Source of the DNA: Sphingomonas alpina
GTDB taxonomy: Bacteria; Pseudomonadota; Alphaproteobacteria; Sphingomonadales; Sphingomonadaceae
Assembly: GCF_014490665.1 (NCBI RefSeq)
Contig: NZ_CP061038.1
Span: 2,046,001-2,110,000, forward strand
DNA: 64,000 bases
Direction: 5' to 3'
The notes beneath the pieces were generated by a model. The model did not search any database. It was not told where the DNA came from and worked only from the letters and a program-made list of their open reading frames with translations. The position numbers and the translations under genes are program-made. Shown in pieces: positions 15,187-25,839 of this stretch (position 1 is its first letter; every line of letters starts with the position of its first letter).

Positions 15187-17085
15187 TCAGCTGGAAGAAA
15201 CCTGCTCCACAGGCGCGATAACGGCGGCAGGCAAGTGCAAAGTCAAGGCCTGCTCGCCGATCACCAGCGCGCCGCCAAGCTCACTGGCGAGATTGCGCGC
15301 CAGCCGGAGTGCAAAGCCCGTCCCAAGCAACGGTGCGCCCTCGGCCTCCGCTTCCGCCTCGGCGTCGATCGTCAGGATGCTCTCGACGCCATAAGCGGCA
15401 AGCGACTGCGGGCGATCGAAGGTCAGCACGACCTGCGCGTCGGGACCGGATTCAGCGCCGATCTCGATCTTCTCACCCTTGCTGCCCGACGCGACCAATG
15501 TCGCCATGAGCCGAGCGATCAACCGCTCGACGGCGCGGTCGTCGCCCGCAATGGCCATTTCCGGCGAGCCGGGTTTGATCATCAGAACGGTGCCGCGCAA
15601 TCGCGCGAGAGACGCAAGATCGTCCGCGATCTGCGCCAGCAGGGATGCGACGGGAACCGTGCCGGGCCGAAGGTCGAGCGCGTTGGATTCGATCCGCGCC
15701 GCCAGATCGATATCGTCGATTGCCGTCAGCAGGTCCGCGGCCTGACTGCGGATCTGGCTGGCATGGTCGCGATAGGGCTGCGGAACGGGCCCGAGCAGTT
15801 GCGTCTCGATCATCTCCGCAAAGCCGGCAATGGCGTTGGTCGGTGTGCGCAATTCATGGACGAGCTGGCGCAACGCGTCCGATTGCGGGTTGCGAGAGAC
15901 GCGCGCCGGTTCCGCGCTTTCGTCCGCGCGAGGGCGACGGGCGGTGCCACGATAGCCGGTGAACCGTCCGGTTTCGCGGTCAAATACCGGGATGCCGGTG
16001 ATCCGCCACTGCCCCGCCGCATCCGAATTGCCCTCGACGACCAGGCGGGCATTGGCAAATCCGGCACGACGGCGGAACGCACCTGCCGCGACGCCGTCGA
16101 CGCGTGATCCATTGGGCAATGCGGCGAAATCGAGCGGCAGGCCGATCAATGGCGCACGCGCGGCTCCTTCGATCCAGCGGACGATTCCGGCCGCATCGGT
16201 TTCGAACCGGAAACTGGGCGACTGGACAGGCTCGAGATCGAACAGCGCCGGCTGAGCGTCATTATCGCTCCGCAACAAGGGAATGCTGGGCTTGTCCTCG
16301 CGCTGACGCTGATAGGCGTCGATACGCTGGAGCAGTTCGTTGATCTCAAAGGGCCCGGTGGACTGGCTGTCGAGCGGGTCGGTTCCCGACGAAGGAGCAT
16401 CACCTCCTTCCGCCTGACGCAACGCCTCGGCAACGACCGGCAGGCCAAGTGCGACCGACCCAAGCGAGACAAATGCCGATTCGGCGGGGGCAGTCTGCAT
16501 CGGCAGGATGACGGCATCCACCGGCTCGATCTCAGCTGCCTGTGACTCGCCCCGCAATATTCCGGTTTTGGGGCCGGGCAACGGCATTTTCGGAAGCTCG
16601 AAGTCGGTGTCGATTCCGCCCGGCTCAACGCCAGCCTCAAACAGCGCTTCGCCGCCAGCCGCGGACAGACGGAAATCTACCGATCCGAAGCTCTCCAGTG
16701 CACGGCGAACCTCGGGCGCGAGGTCACGACGGTGGCGCAAGATCGACCGGCCGGCCGGCGACAGGCCGGGCAGCATATCGATCCATTGGTCAGCACGCAT
16801 CCGTGCGACGCGCAACACCGGCGCCGCGATGGTGATGTCATCCTCGGCGAACAGATGCACCAGTTCAGCCGGGGGATCGGCATAGGACAGGGACCGGGCA
16901 CTCGCCGCGCGCACCGGCGGCGGCACCTGCACGCGAATCGCCTTGAGACGCGTGATCGCTGCCGGGCTTACCGGCACCCGGCGTCGACCGATCAGGTCGA
17001 CCAGTTGGCGCCATGCCGACTGCGCGCCAAACGGCGTCGACATATCTGCCGAGAGGACCGTTTCAAGGCTATCGTCGAAGCGCAA
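15187..17085 (-). CDS. Sensor histidine kinase, atypical ATPase domain
   Basis: This protein has 632 residues from a TTG at 17085 that follows a GGGGG site by seven bases, giving (M)RFDDSLETVLSADMSTPFGAQ; the ATG at 17043 is the alternative. There is no transmembrane segment. A PAS-like region lies about 325-415 (ending VFDRETGRFTGYRGTAR). The HisKA H-box is LRQLVHELRTPTNAIAGF. The C-terminal ATPase domain is divergent: where an N-box is expected it reads AVERLIARLMATLVASG, no clear G1 DxGxG is seen, and only a G2-like GTGFALRLARNLASELGG remains. It may be a degenerate or non-canonical kinase. The only tightly linked gene is the deacetylase downstream; no response regulator is adjacent. Confidence 0.82.
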   Translation of the reverse strand: MRFDDSLETVLSADMSTPFGAQSAWRQLVDLIGRRRVPVSPAAITRLKAIRVQVPPPVRAASARSLSYADPPAELVHLFAEDDITIAAPVLRVARMRADQWIDMLPGLSPAGRSILRHRRDLAPEVRRALESFGSVDFRLSAAGGEALFEAGVEPGGIDTDFELPKMPLPGPKTGILRGESQAAEIEPVDAVILPMQTAPAESAFVSLGSVALGLPVVAEALRQAEGGDAPSSGTDPLDSQSTGPFEINELLQRIDAYQRQREDKPSIPLLRSDNDAQPALFDLEPVQSPSFRFETDAAGIVRWIEGAARAPLIGLPLDFAALPNGSRVDGVAAGAFRRRAGFANARLVVEGNSDAAGQWRITGIPVFDRETGRFTGYRGTARRPRADESAEPARVSRNPQSDALRQLVHELRTPTNAIAGFAEMIETQLLGPVPQPYRDHASQIRSQAADLLTAIDDIDLAARIESNALDLRPGTVPVASLLAQIADDLASLARLRGTVLMIKPGSPEMAIAGDDRAVERLIARLMATLVASGSKGEKIEIGAESGPDAQVVLTFDRPQSLAAYGVESILTIDAEAEAEAEGAPLLGTGFALRLARNLASELGGALVIGEQALTLHLPAAVIAPVEQVSSS

Positions 17086-17234
17086 ACCGGTACCCCCGTA
17101 TCGACGCGCGAAAGGCGCGCCGTAATAATTTCTTAACCGCCATACGCGGCTTGAGGAACTGTTGATTTCGGGACGTAGCAATGTGGGACAATTGCGTTCC
17201 CCCGCAATTATCTTATGCTGAACCACAGAGACGC

Positions 17235-17250
17235 ACGCGAAAATTCGCGT
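17235..17250. promoter_or_regulatory. Perfect palindrome upstream of the Lrp-type gene
   Basis: ACGCGAAAATTCGCGT is a 7-2-7 inverted repeat centred about 28 bases before the Lrp/AsnC start, in the divergent promoter region with the kinase. Autoregulatory Lrp-family sites often sit here; the match to an Lrp consensus is not strong. Confidence 0.45.
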
Positions 17251-17269
17251 CGCGCGGGAGTTGTACGCA

Positions 17270-17737
17270 ATGGCGTTTGATCAAATCGACCGGCAGATTT
17301 TGGGATTGTTGCAGGACGATGGACGAATGACGAATGTCGAGCTCGCCGAAAGGGTCGGTTTGACCGCCCCGCCCTGCCTGCGCCGCGTCCGCGCGCTGGA
17401 GGATGCCGGAGCGATCAAGGGCTATCATGCACAACTCGACGCGGCGGCGTTGGGATATCCGATAACCGTCTTCGCGATGGTCAGCTTGCGCAGCCAGGCC
17501 GAGCACGATCTCGCCGCATTCGAGGATCATGTCGCCGCGATCCCGGAAATCCGCGAATGCCATATGCTCAATGGCGAAATCGACTTCATCCTGAAGATCG
17601 TTGCCGGCGACCTGAAGAGTTTCCAGGATATATTGACGACGCATCTCACCCCGGCCCCGAATGTCGCAAGCGTCAAGACTTCCCTGACGATCCGAACCGC
17701 CAAGTCGGTGCCCGGGATACCCGTCCGCCCTTCCTGA
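17270..17737 (+). CDS. Lrp/AsnC-family transcriptional regulator
   Basis: This 155-residue protein starts MAFDQIDRQILGLLQDDGRMTNVELAERVGLT, the classic AsnC winged helix (CLRRVRALEDAGAIKGY), followed by the RAM effector domain (FAMVSLRSQAEHDLAAFEDHV, GEIDFILKIVAGDL). ATG 17270 has a CGGGAG site nine bases upstream; the TTG at 17261 abuts it. Family members bind amino acids and control their metabolism or transport. The target is not adjacent: the downstream gene is convergent and separated by a terminator. It is divergent from the sensor kinase operon. Confidence 0.93.
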   Translation: MAFDQIDRQILGLLQDDGRMTNVELAERVGLTAPPCLRRVRALEDAGAIKGYHAQLDAAALGYPITVFAMVSLRSQAEHDLAAFEDHVAAIPEIRECHMLNGEIDFILKIVAGDLKSFQDILTTHLTPAPNVASVKTSLTIRTAKSVPGIPVRPS

Positions 17738-17755
17738 CACCCGATCCTCATGAAA

Positions 17756-17779
17756 AAGGGCGGCATCGCTGCCGCCCTT
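17756..17779. terminator. Bidirectional terminator between Lrp and TPR genes
   Basis: A 10-bp perfect stem AAGGGCGGCA/TGCCGCCCTT has a TCGC loop. On the minus strand it is followed by TTTTTCA, so it serves mainly the TPR gene; on the plus strand the T run is weaker. The two genes converge here. Confidence 0.85.
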
Positions 17780-17806
17780 CTCACTTTTGGGGACGAACCG
17801 AGCCGC

Positions 17807-19132
17807 TTATGCGGCGGGCGCGCCCGCCGCCGGTGCATCGATCCAGGTTGTCCACAGCGTCGCGATTTCGTTGCGCGGCGGATTCTTGACCAGCGCGAAC
17901 GCTGCCTTTGCACCGGGCTTGTCGCCCGTCGCGGTCAGCGCGATACCGAGATGCGTATTCACTTCATCGGCGTCTACCGATCCCTTGGTCAGCGCGAGTC
18001 GGTACATCTCGATCGCCTTGGCATAATTGCCGCTGCCCAGGCAGAAATCGCCGGTATCGGCCGCCACAGTGCCGGTCTTCGCTGCATTTGCCTTGGCTTC
18101 CTGCGCGGCCAGCGTTCCTTCGGTGGCGATCTGCTTGACGGCGTCGGATCGGAACTGCGACGCGGTCGTGCTCGACGCCGGGATCTTGCCGTTCTTCTTG
18201 CCCTCGTCGAGCACGGCAATCGTCTCGCTGCCAAGACCGATCGAGAAAGTCAGCTCGGCATATTCGAGATAATCGTCCTGGCCGGCAAGACCATTGGTCG
18301 CGCGCATCAGGCGGAACAGGTCGACGCGCTGCTTCTTGTCGATGCGCTTGGCACCGGCACCCTGGAAACCGAACACATAGATCGCGGTGCGCCAGTTCTT
18401 GGGCGTACCGAAAGCATGCAGCCAGTTGCGCGTCCAGCGCTGGACCGCTGCATTGTCGTTGGTCTTTTGCAGCGCGGTAATGGCGTAAGTGTAGAGATCT
18501 TCGGACACCGGCTTGCCGGCCGCGCGGTCCGCCGCCACCGCAGTTTCGATATCGGCAATCCCGCCAACCGGGTCACCGCCGAGAACCTTCGCCTTCGCCA
18601 TCAGCAACGGCAGGTCGGCGTTGGTAAAGCCCACCTCCTTCGCCTTGGCATAATTGCTCAGCGCGACGGGGTATTGCTTGGCGTTGAATGCGATGTTGCC
18701 GCGTGTGAACGCGTAACGGCCAATAGCTTCCTTGGGCGTCTTGGGATTGGCGAGCAGCGCATCGAGCGGGGCGGCCATGGCATTGTCGTTGCCGCCATTG
18801 CCCATCTTGAGGACTTCGAACTGAAGCCGATAGGCCTGGGCGAGATAGCGTTCATCGTCGTTCTTCGCCACGCTCTCGAGGCCCGGCAGATTGGCTTCCA
18901 CAGCAGCGGCGTACGCCGCGTCGGCCTGTGCCTTGCCCTCGGCCGGTGCAGCTTCGCGCGCGCGCGCGGCTTCATCGATCTTGACTGCGAATTCGCGCGC
19001 TTCCTTGCTGAGTTGCAGGCCCGGCGCCTTGGCTTCCTCTTTCTTCTTCGCATAGGCCGGAGCCACGATCGCGACACTCGATGTGCTGGCGATCAAGATG
19101 GCCGCCAGTGCGGCCCGGGACAATGTCTTCAC
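17807..19132 (-). CDS. Secreted TPR-like repeat protein
   Basis: This 441-residue protein has a signal peptide (LIASTSSVAIVAPAYA) and then a basic run KKKEEAK. The body is alpha-helical with tetratricopeptide-like pairs, e.g. RGNIAFNAKQYPVALSNYAKAKEVGF, GGIADIETAVAADRAAGKPV and SGNYAKAIEMYRLALTKGSVDADEVNTHLGIALTATGDKPGAKAAF. There are no enzymatic motifs. It is probably a periplasmic scaffold. It is transcribed alone, ends at a strong terminator, and is divergent from yaaA. Proteins of this architecture are common in sphingomonads, but I know of no assigned function. Confidence 0.8.
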   Translation of the reverse strand: MKTLSRAALAAILIASTSSVAIVAPAYAKKKEEAKAPGLQLSKEAREFAVKIDEAARAREAAPAEGKAQADAAYAAAVEANLPGLESVAKNDDERYLAQAYRLQFEVLKMGNGGNDNAMAAPLDALLANPKTPKEAIGRYAFTRGNIAFNAKQYPVALSNYAKAKEVGFTNADLPLLMAKAKVLGGDPVGGIADIETAVAADRAAGKPVSEDLYTYAITALQKTNDNAAVQRWTRNWLHAFGTPKNWRTAIYVFGFQGAGAKRIDKKQRVDLFRLMRATNGLAGQDDYLEYAELTFSIGLGSETIAVLDEGKKNGKIPASSTTASQFRSDAVKQIATEGTLAAQEAKANAAKTGTVAADTGDFCLGSGNYAKAIEMYRLALTKGSVDADEVNTHLGIALTATGDKPGAKAAFALVKNPPRNEIATLWTTWIDAPAAGAPAA

Positions 19133-19328
19133 GATGGAACTCTCCTATTGGCGGCGCGCGGCGCCATCCTGGCCCGGCCGCTGTAGCCACCCCCGGCTTC
19201 GGGTTCAAGCAAGCGGCGGTAGGAAAGGCATCTCCCGCACGCGCCGCACGACGATCGAACATGCCGTTCGGTTCCGTGCATCGAAGCATCGCTTTGACCA
19301 TGACCGATCGCGCCGCTAACCGGGCCGG

Positions 19329-20090
19329 ATGATCGCTGTGCTTTCCCCTGCAAAAACCCTGGACTACGCCAAGCCGATTCCGGCCGTGACCCCGACCGAG
19401 CCGCGTTTCGCGACAGAGGCGGCGGGACTGGCTGCATCGGCGGCGAATCTCAGCCAGAAACGGCTGGCGGCGCTGATGGATATTTCCAAGCCGCTGGCGA
19501 AACTCAATGCGGATCGGTTCGCCGGATTCGGCGATGCGCCCGATCGCCCGGCGATCTTCGCCTTTGCCGGGGACGTCTATACCGGATTCGAGGCACGGAC
19601 CGTCGATGAGGCGGGGATCGCCTTTGCCCAGGATCATGTCCGGATGCTGTCCGGCCTGTACGGCCTGCTCCGCCCGCTCGATGCGATGCGACCTTATCGG
19701 CTGGAAATGGGCACGCGCTGGGCACCGCGGCGCAAGAGTCTCTACGATTGGTGGGGCAGCCGCATCGCACACCTGCTCGCACAGGATGCCGCCGAGGAAG
19801 GGTCTGGCGTCGTACTCAACCTGGCCAGCCAGGAATATTGGGCAGCAGTCGCCGGCAAGCTGCCGCAGGATATTCGCGTCATCCAGGTCGATTTCCGCGA
19901 GCCCGGCCCGGACGGGCCGCGTTTCGTCAGCTTCAACGCCAAGCGCGCGCGCGGCATGATGGCGCGCTGGCTATGCGAGCACCGCATCAGCGACGTCGAG
20001 GCGATGCAGGGTTTCGACACTGACGGCTATCGCTTCGACCCGGCCGAGAGCAACGACACGCAGTGGCGCTTCATGCGAGGCGCCGCTTGA
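19329..20090 (+). CDS. yaaA: YaaA family peroxide-stress protein
   Basis: This 253-residue protein starts MIAVLSPAKTLDYAKP, with later family motifs FAFAGDVYTGFEA, LSGLYGLLRPLDAMRPYRLEMGT, VLNLASQEYW, VDFREPGPDGPRFVSFNAKRARGMMARW and the end PAESNDTQWRFMR. In E. coli YaaA limits intracellular free iron during hydrogen peroxide stress and binds DNA. The length equals the family norm. The stop overlaps the TTG start of the short-chain dehydrogenase, giving a two-gene unit. Confidence 0.93.
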   Translation: MIAVLSPAKTLDYAKPIPAVTPTEPRFATEAAGLAASAANLSQKRLAALMDISKPLAKLNADRFAGFGDAPDRPAIFAFAGDVYTGFEARTVDEAGIAFAQDHVRMLSGLYGLLRPLDAMRPYRLEMGTRWAPRRKSLYDWWGSRIAHLLAQDAAEEGSGVVLNLASQEYWAAVAGKLPQDIRVIQVDFREPGPDGPRFVSFNAKRARGMMARWLCEHRISDVEAMQGFDTDGYRFDPAESNDTQWRFMRGAA

Positions 20091-20785
20091 CTGGCGCAGC
20101 GGTCGTGATCGGTGCGTCCGGCGGCATCGGCGGCGCATTCGAAGCGGCTTTGATCGAGGAGGGCGCGTTCGATCTCGTGCACGGTTTTGCCCGGAGCGGG
20201 AGCGGCAGGCGGCACATCGATCTGACCAACGAGGCCAGCATTGCCGCTGCTGCTGCGGTTGTGGCGACGGGCCCGGCACCGACGCTGATCTTTGTCGCGA
20301 CGGGCCTGCTTCACCAGGACGATCATGGTCCCGAAAAGGCCTATGCCGAGCTCGATCCCGACTGGCTTGCCCGAACTCTTGCGATCAACGCGATCGGCCC
20401 AGCGCTGCTCGCCAAGCATTTTCTGCCGCTGTTGCCCAGAACCGGCCGCACGGTTTTCGCCGCGTTGACCGCGCGGGTCGGCAGCATCGCCGATAACAGG
20501 CTTGGCGGCTGGTACGGCTATCGCGCTTCCAAGGCAGCGCTCAACATGCTGATCCGCACCCTCGCGATCGAGGAAAGGCGCCGCAACAGCAGTTCGATCG
20601 TGGTCGGCCTGCATCCCGGCACGGTCGACACGGCTCTGTCCCGCCCGTTTCAAGGCAATGTGACGCCCGGAAACCTGTTCGCTCCCGACCGTGCGGCGGT
20701 CCAGCTGCTCGATGTCATCGACGGGTTGCGAGCACCGGACAGCGGCAAATTCTTTGGCTGGGACGGCGCCGAAATCCCCGCATGA
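20087..20785 (+). CDS. Short-chain dehydrogenase/reductase, C-factor-like
   Basis: This 232-residue protein runs from a TTG at 20087 overlapping the yaaA stop (TTGA), with GAGG eight bases upstream; the GTG at 20063 lies inside yaaA and adds residues before the Rossmann strand. The NAD(P) motif is VVIGASGGIGGAF, the catalytic YxxxK is in WYGYRASKAALN with the upstream Ser position in ALTARVGS, and the PG motif is LHPGTVDT. It lacks a typical NAG motif (ATGLLH instead). Such small SDRs resemble the CsgA/C-factor group. The substrate is unknown; coupling to yaaA may reflect an oxidative-stress context. Confidence 0.85.
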   Translation: MTGAAVVIGASGGIGGAFEAALIEEGAFDLVHGFARSGSGRRHIDLTNEASIAAAAAVVATGPAPTLIFVATGLLHQDDHGPEKAYAELDPDWLARTLAINAIGPALLAKHFLPLLPRTGRTVFAALTARVGSIADNRLGGWYGYRASKAALNMLIRTLAIEERRRNSSSIVVGLHPGTVDTALSRPFQGNVTPGNLFAPDRAAVQLLDVIDGLRAPDSGKFFGWDGAEIPA

Positions 20786-20884
20786 CAATCATTTCACCTG
20801 CGGGTCACATCGCCGACACCCGCCCTGGCGCACTACCCTGATCAGTGGCGCGATACCGCGTCGCACTGGACAGGAGTTGTACCC

Positions 20885-21196
20885 ATGTCGAAGACACTGA
20901 TCACCTCGATCCTCGCCGCATCGGCGCTGTTTGCCGGTGCCGCCGGTGTTGCAACCGCCAAGCCGGTGGCGAAAACCGCTGCGGTCAAGACCGTCGCGAC
21001 CACCAAAACCACGGTTGCGCCGGCCGCTCGCACACCGGCGGTGAGGACTCAGGCTGCCGTCACCACGCATCGGACCACCAAAGTCGCGGCAGCCGCCCCG
21101 GCAGGCCGCATGGTCACGACCAAAACCTCTACCGGCAAGCAGATCACCTATAATTGCTCCAAGGCCGGAAACGCGACCAAGAAGGCCTGCAAATAA
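20885..21196 (+). CDS. Small secreted Ala/Thr/Lys-rich basic protein
   Basis: This 103-residue protein has a signal peptide (LITSILAASALFAGAAGVATA) and an AGGAG site seven bases upstream of its ATG. The mature part is low-complexity (KPVAKTAAVKTVATTKTTVAPAARTP), strongly basic, and ends with a small Cys pair in YNCSKAGNATKKACK that could form a disulfide. There are no recognised domains. It is a periplasmic or surface protein of unknown role. The low-complexity body makes homologs hard to trust. Confidence 0.75.
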   Translation: MSKTLITSILAASALFAGAAGVATAKPVAKTAAVKTVATTKTTVAPAARTPAVRTQAAVTTHRTTKVAAAAPAGRMVTTKTSTGKQITYNCSKAGNATKKACK

Positions 21197-21309
21197 GTCC
21201 CGGATCGACCGTCCCTCGCGCGCGCTCGTACGCGTGCGGGGGTGGTCAGCGCGAAGCTGATGGGCTAGTGACGTAACCACAACGTCACACAACCCGAAAG
21301 CTTCGAAAT

Positions 21310-24107
<2,798 letters not shown>

Positions 24108-24111
<4 letters not shown>

Positions 24112-24461
24112 GCGAATTTCCCGTCACGGCCTATAAGGTCCTGACCGCCGATCAGATGGCGGTGCTGGAACGTGACGGGATTTTCCTCGGCGCACCGATC
24201 GATCTGGCCGACGGCTATATCCACCTCTCCACCTGCGAGCAGTTGACCGAGACGGTCGACAAGCATTTCGCCGGCCGGACCGACCTGCATGTCGCGGCGG
24301 TCGATCTCGGCTCGTTCGGCGCTTCACTGAAATGGGAAGAATCGCGCGGCGGGCAGCTGTTCCCGCATCTCTACGGCCCGCTGCTGCTTGAAGCCGTCTT
24401 TGCCTATGGGCCGCTGGAACGGCTGGCGGACGGGTCGGTCAAGCTTCCGGTGGCGGGCTAA
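24108..24461 (+). CDS. DUF952 family protein
   Basis: This 117-residue soluble protein has the family pattern AYKVLTADQMAVLERDGIFLGAPIDLADGYIHLSTCEQLTETVDKHFAG and ends LYGPLLLEAVF. The conserved DGYIHLSTCEQ region is the DUF952 hallmark. It is translationally coupled to gyrA (4-base overlap). The biochemical role is not known to me. An ADP-ribose/NAD-binding relationship has been proposed for similar folds, but nothing here proves it. Confidence 0.88.
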
Positions 24462-24606
24462 AACGCACCCTAGCGCGCATAGATACGCGACACTCTGTTT
24501 TCCGACACTGAGAAAGAGCGCGCCGGTGCAAGCCCGGCACGGGATGATATGCCCGACCTTGCGTCATGCTTGAATCACTCATGGCGACCGCGCGAAGCTC
24601 ACCGAT

Positions 24607-24648
24607 GACGGGAGATATGGGACACCGAAATGTCCTATATCTCCCGTC
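24607..24648. repeat. Long hairpin (18-bp stem) in the gyrA-DUF952 downstream gap
   Basis: The gap 24462-24820 (359 bp) has no gene I can support. The arms 24607-24624 and 24631-24648 pair over 18 bp with one G-T pair and a 6-base loop CCGAAA. It is followed by a smaller GCCGTTTCGGC hairpin and a very AT-rich stretch (24661-24712) unlike its surroundings. No T run follows, so termination is doubtful; it may be an inserted palindromic element. Confidence 0.7.
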
Positions 24649-24766
24649 GCCGTTTCGGCGTGATTCTGATATAAACTATTATATATCAGATATTTATATG
24701 TGAACTCTTAGACGTGACTCTCACTGCTACCCCCGCGAAAGGCATCGGGTCGGCACTCAGAAGAAG

Positions 24767-24799
24767 AAGCGGGATTCCCGCTTTCGCGGGAATGACGGT
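24767..24799. repeat. REP-like palindrome, type A
   Basis: A single copy of the element reading AAGCGGGATTCCCGC, then TTTCGCGGGAATGACGGT. The same element occurs at 29955-30039 (paired) and in short form at 45086-45114. Confidence 0.8.
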
Positions 24800-24820
24800 G
24801 GTGGTTCAATCTCCACGCAA

Positions 24821-25765
24821 TCAGCGCGGCGCCATGTTCAGCTCGGCTTGGCTGAACGACACCGTCCCCTTGCCGGCAGCATCGCCGATGATCTTGCGCG
24901 CGATCACCGCCGTGACCGGCGCCAGGATGCTGAAATGGGTGCGTCCCGGCACCTTGTAGAAATGCAGCTGCGGATTGCTGGATTCGGCGCTCAGCGCATC
25001 CAGCGAATCGCCATTGCCCTGGTCCGCACCCTCGAACACGAATGTCGGGCTTGTCACCGACCCGAGCCAGTGGATCGGTGAGCGCAGCTTGACCTCAGTC
25101 GCGTCGTTCAGGTCGGCATAGAAGAACTGACCGCCATAATCGCTCGCCTCCGCGACCGGGCCAAAGGCGAATATTCCGCGAAACCGCTTGCTCATCTCCG
25201 CAGTCAGCAGAACCAGCGTGCCACCCGTGCTGTGCCCGCCGAGATAGATGCGCTGCGGGTCGACATACTCCTGCGCCGCGAGATAGTCGGCCGCCGCCAG
25301 GATATCGTCGACCTCGCCGTAAAACCCTTCGCGATAGCCCGGATTGTCGTTGCCGCCGCGCAGCGAGGGGTACAGGGTCACGATCCCGGCATCGCGAAAC
25401 GCGGCAGCGGTCTGGTCGTTTTCGGGATCCGCCTTGTCCCAGAAATTCCCGATCGAATTGCTGTCGCCGCCGGAAATCCAGATGATCGCCGGATGGCGGC
25501 CGCCACCTGCCGGGTGCGGCGTGATATAGGCGGCGAGTTGCCCCGCCGGTGATTTGTAATGGATCAGGTCGAGCACGCCCGTGGGCGGCTGCGGCGCTCG
25601 CGTGCCATCGCGGGTCTGCTGGACCAGCTGCGTCCTGTACCCGGCACGCGCCTCCGCCAGCCCCTGAGCCCGGACGGTTTGCGCGGCCCCCTGGATACCA
25701 TCACAGGCCGCCACGGTGATCGGGATGCACAAGGCCGCCAGTGCCAATATCACTTGCTTTCGCAT
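24821..25765 (-). CDS. Lipoprotein alpha/beta hydrolase (S9/dienelactone-hydrolase-like)
   Basis: This 314-residue protein starts at ATG 25765 with an AAAGG site; a lipoprotein signal (LALAALCIPITVAAC) puts the lipid on Cys 20. The alpha/beta-hydrolase core is IIWISGGDSNSIGN (oxyanion), VTLYPSLRGGNDNPG, nucleophile Ser in LGGHSTGGTLV, an acid near VFEGADQGNGD, and His in PGRTHFSIL. The fold resembles prolyl oligopeptidase and acetyl-esterase relatives. It is anchored to the envelope; the substrate is unknown. It is oriented with, but 74 bases beyond, the ATPase operon and may be its last gene or separate. Confidence 0.83.
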   Translation of the reverse strand: MRKQVILALAALCIPITVAACDGIQGAAQTVRAQGLAEARAGYRTQLVQQTRDGTRAPQPPTGVLDLIHYKSPAGQLAAYITPHPAGGGRHPAIIWISGGDSNSIGNFWDKADPENDQTAAAFRDAGIVTLYPSLRGGNDNPGYREGFYGEVDDILAAADYLAAQEYVDPQRIYLGGHSTGGTLVLLTAEMSKRFRGIFAFGPVAEASDYGGQFFYADLNDATEVKLRSPIHWLGSVTSPTFVFEGADQGNGDSLDALSAESSNPQLHFYKVPGRTHFSILAPVTAVIARKIIGDAAGKGTVSFSQAELNMAPR

Positions 25766-25839
25766 GTCATGCCTTTCGCTCTCCCGATCACAATAGTCAC
25801 GCTCGAATGGCGCACAACTCGTCTCGGCAATGCCAGGAC

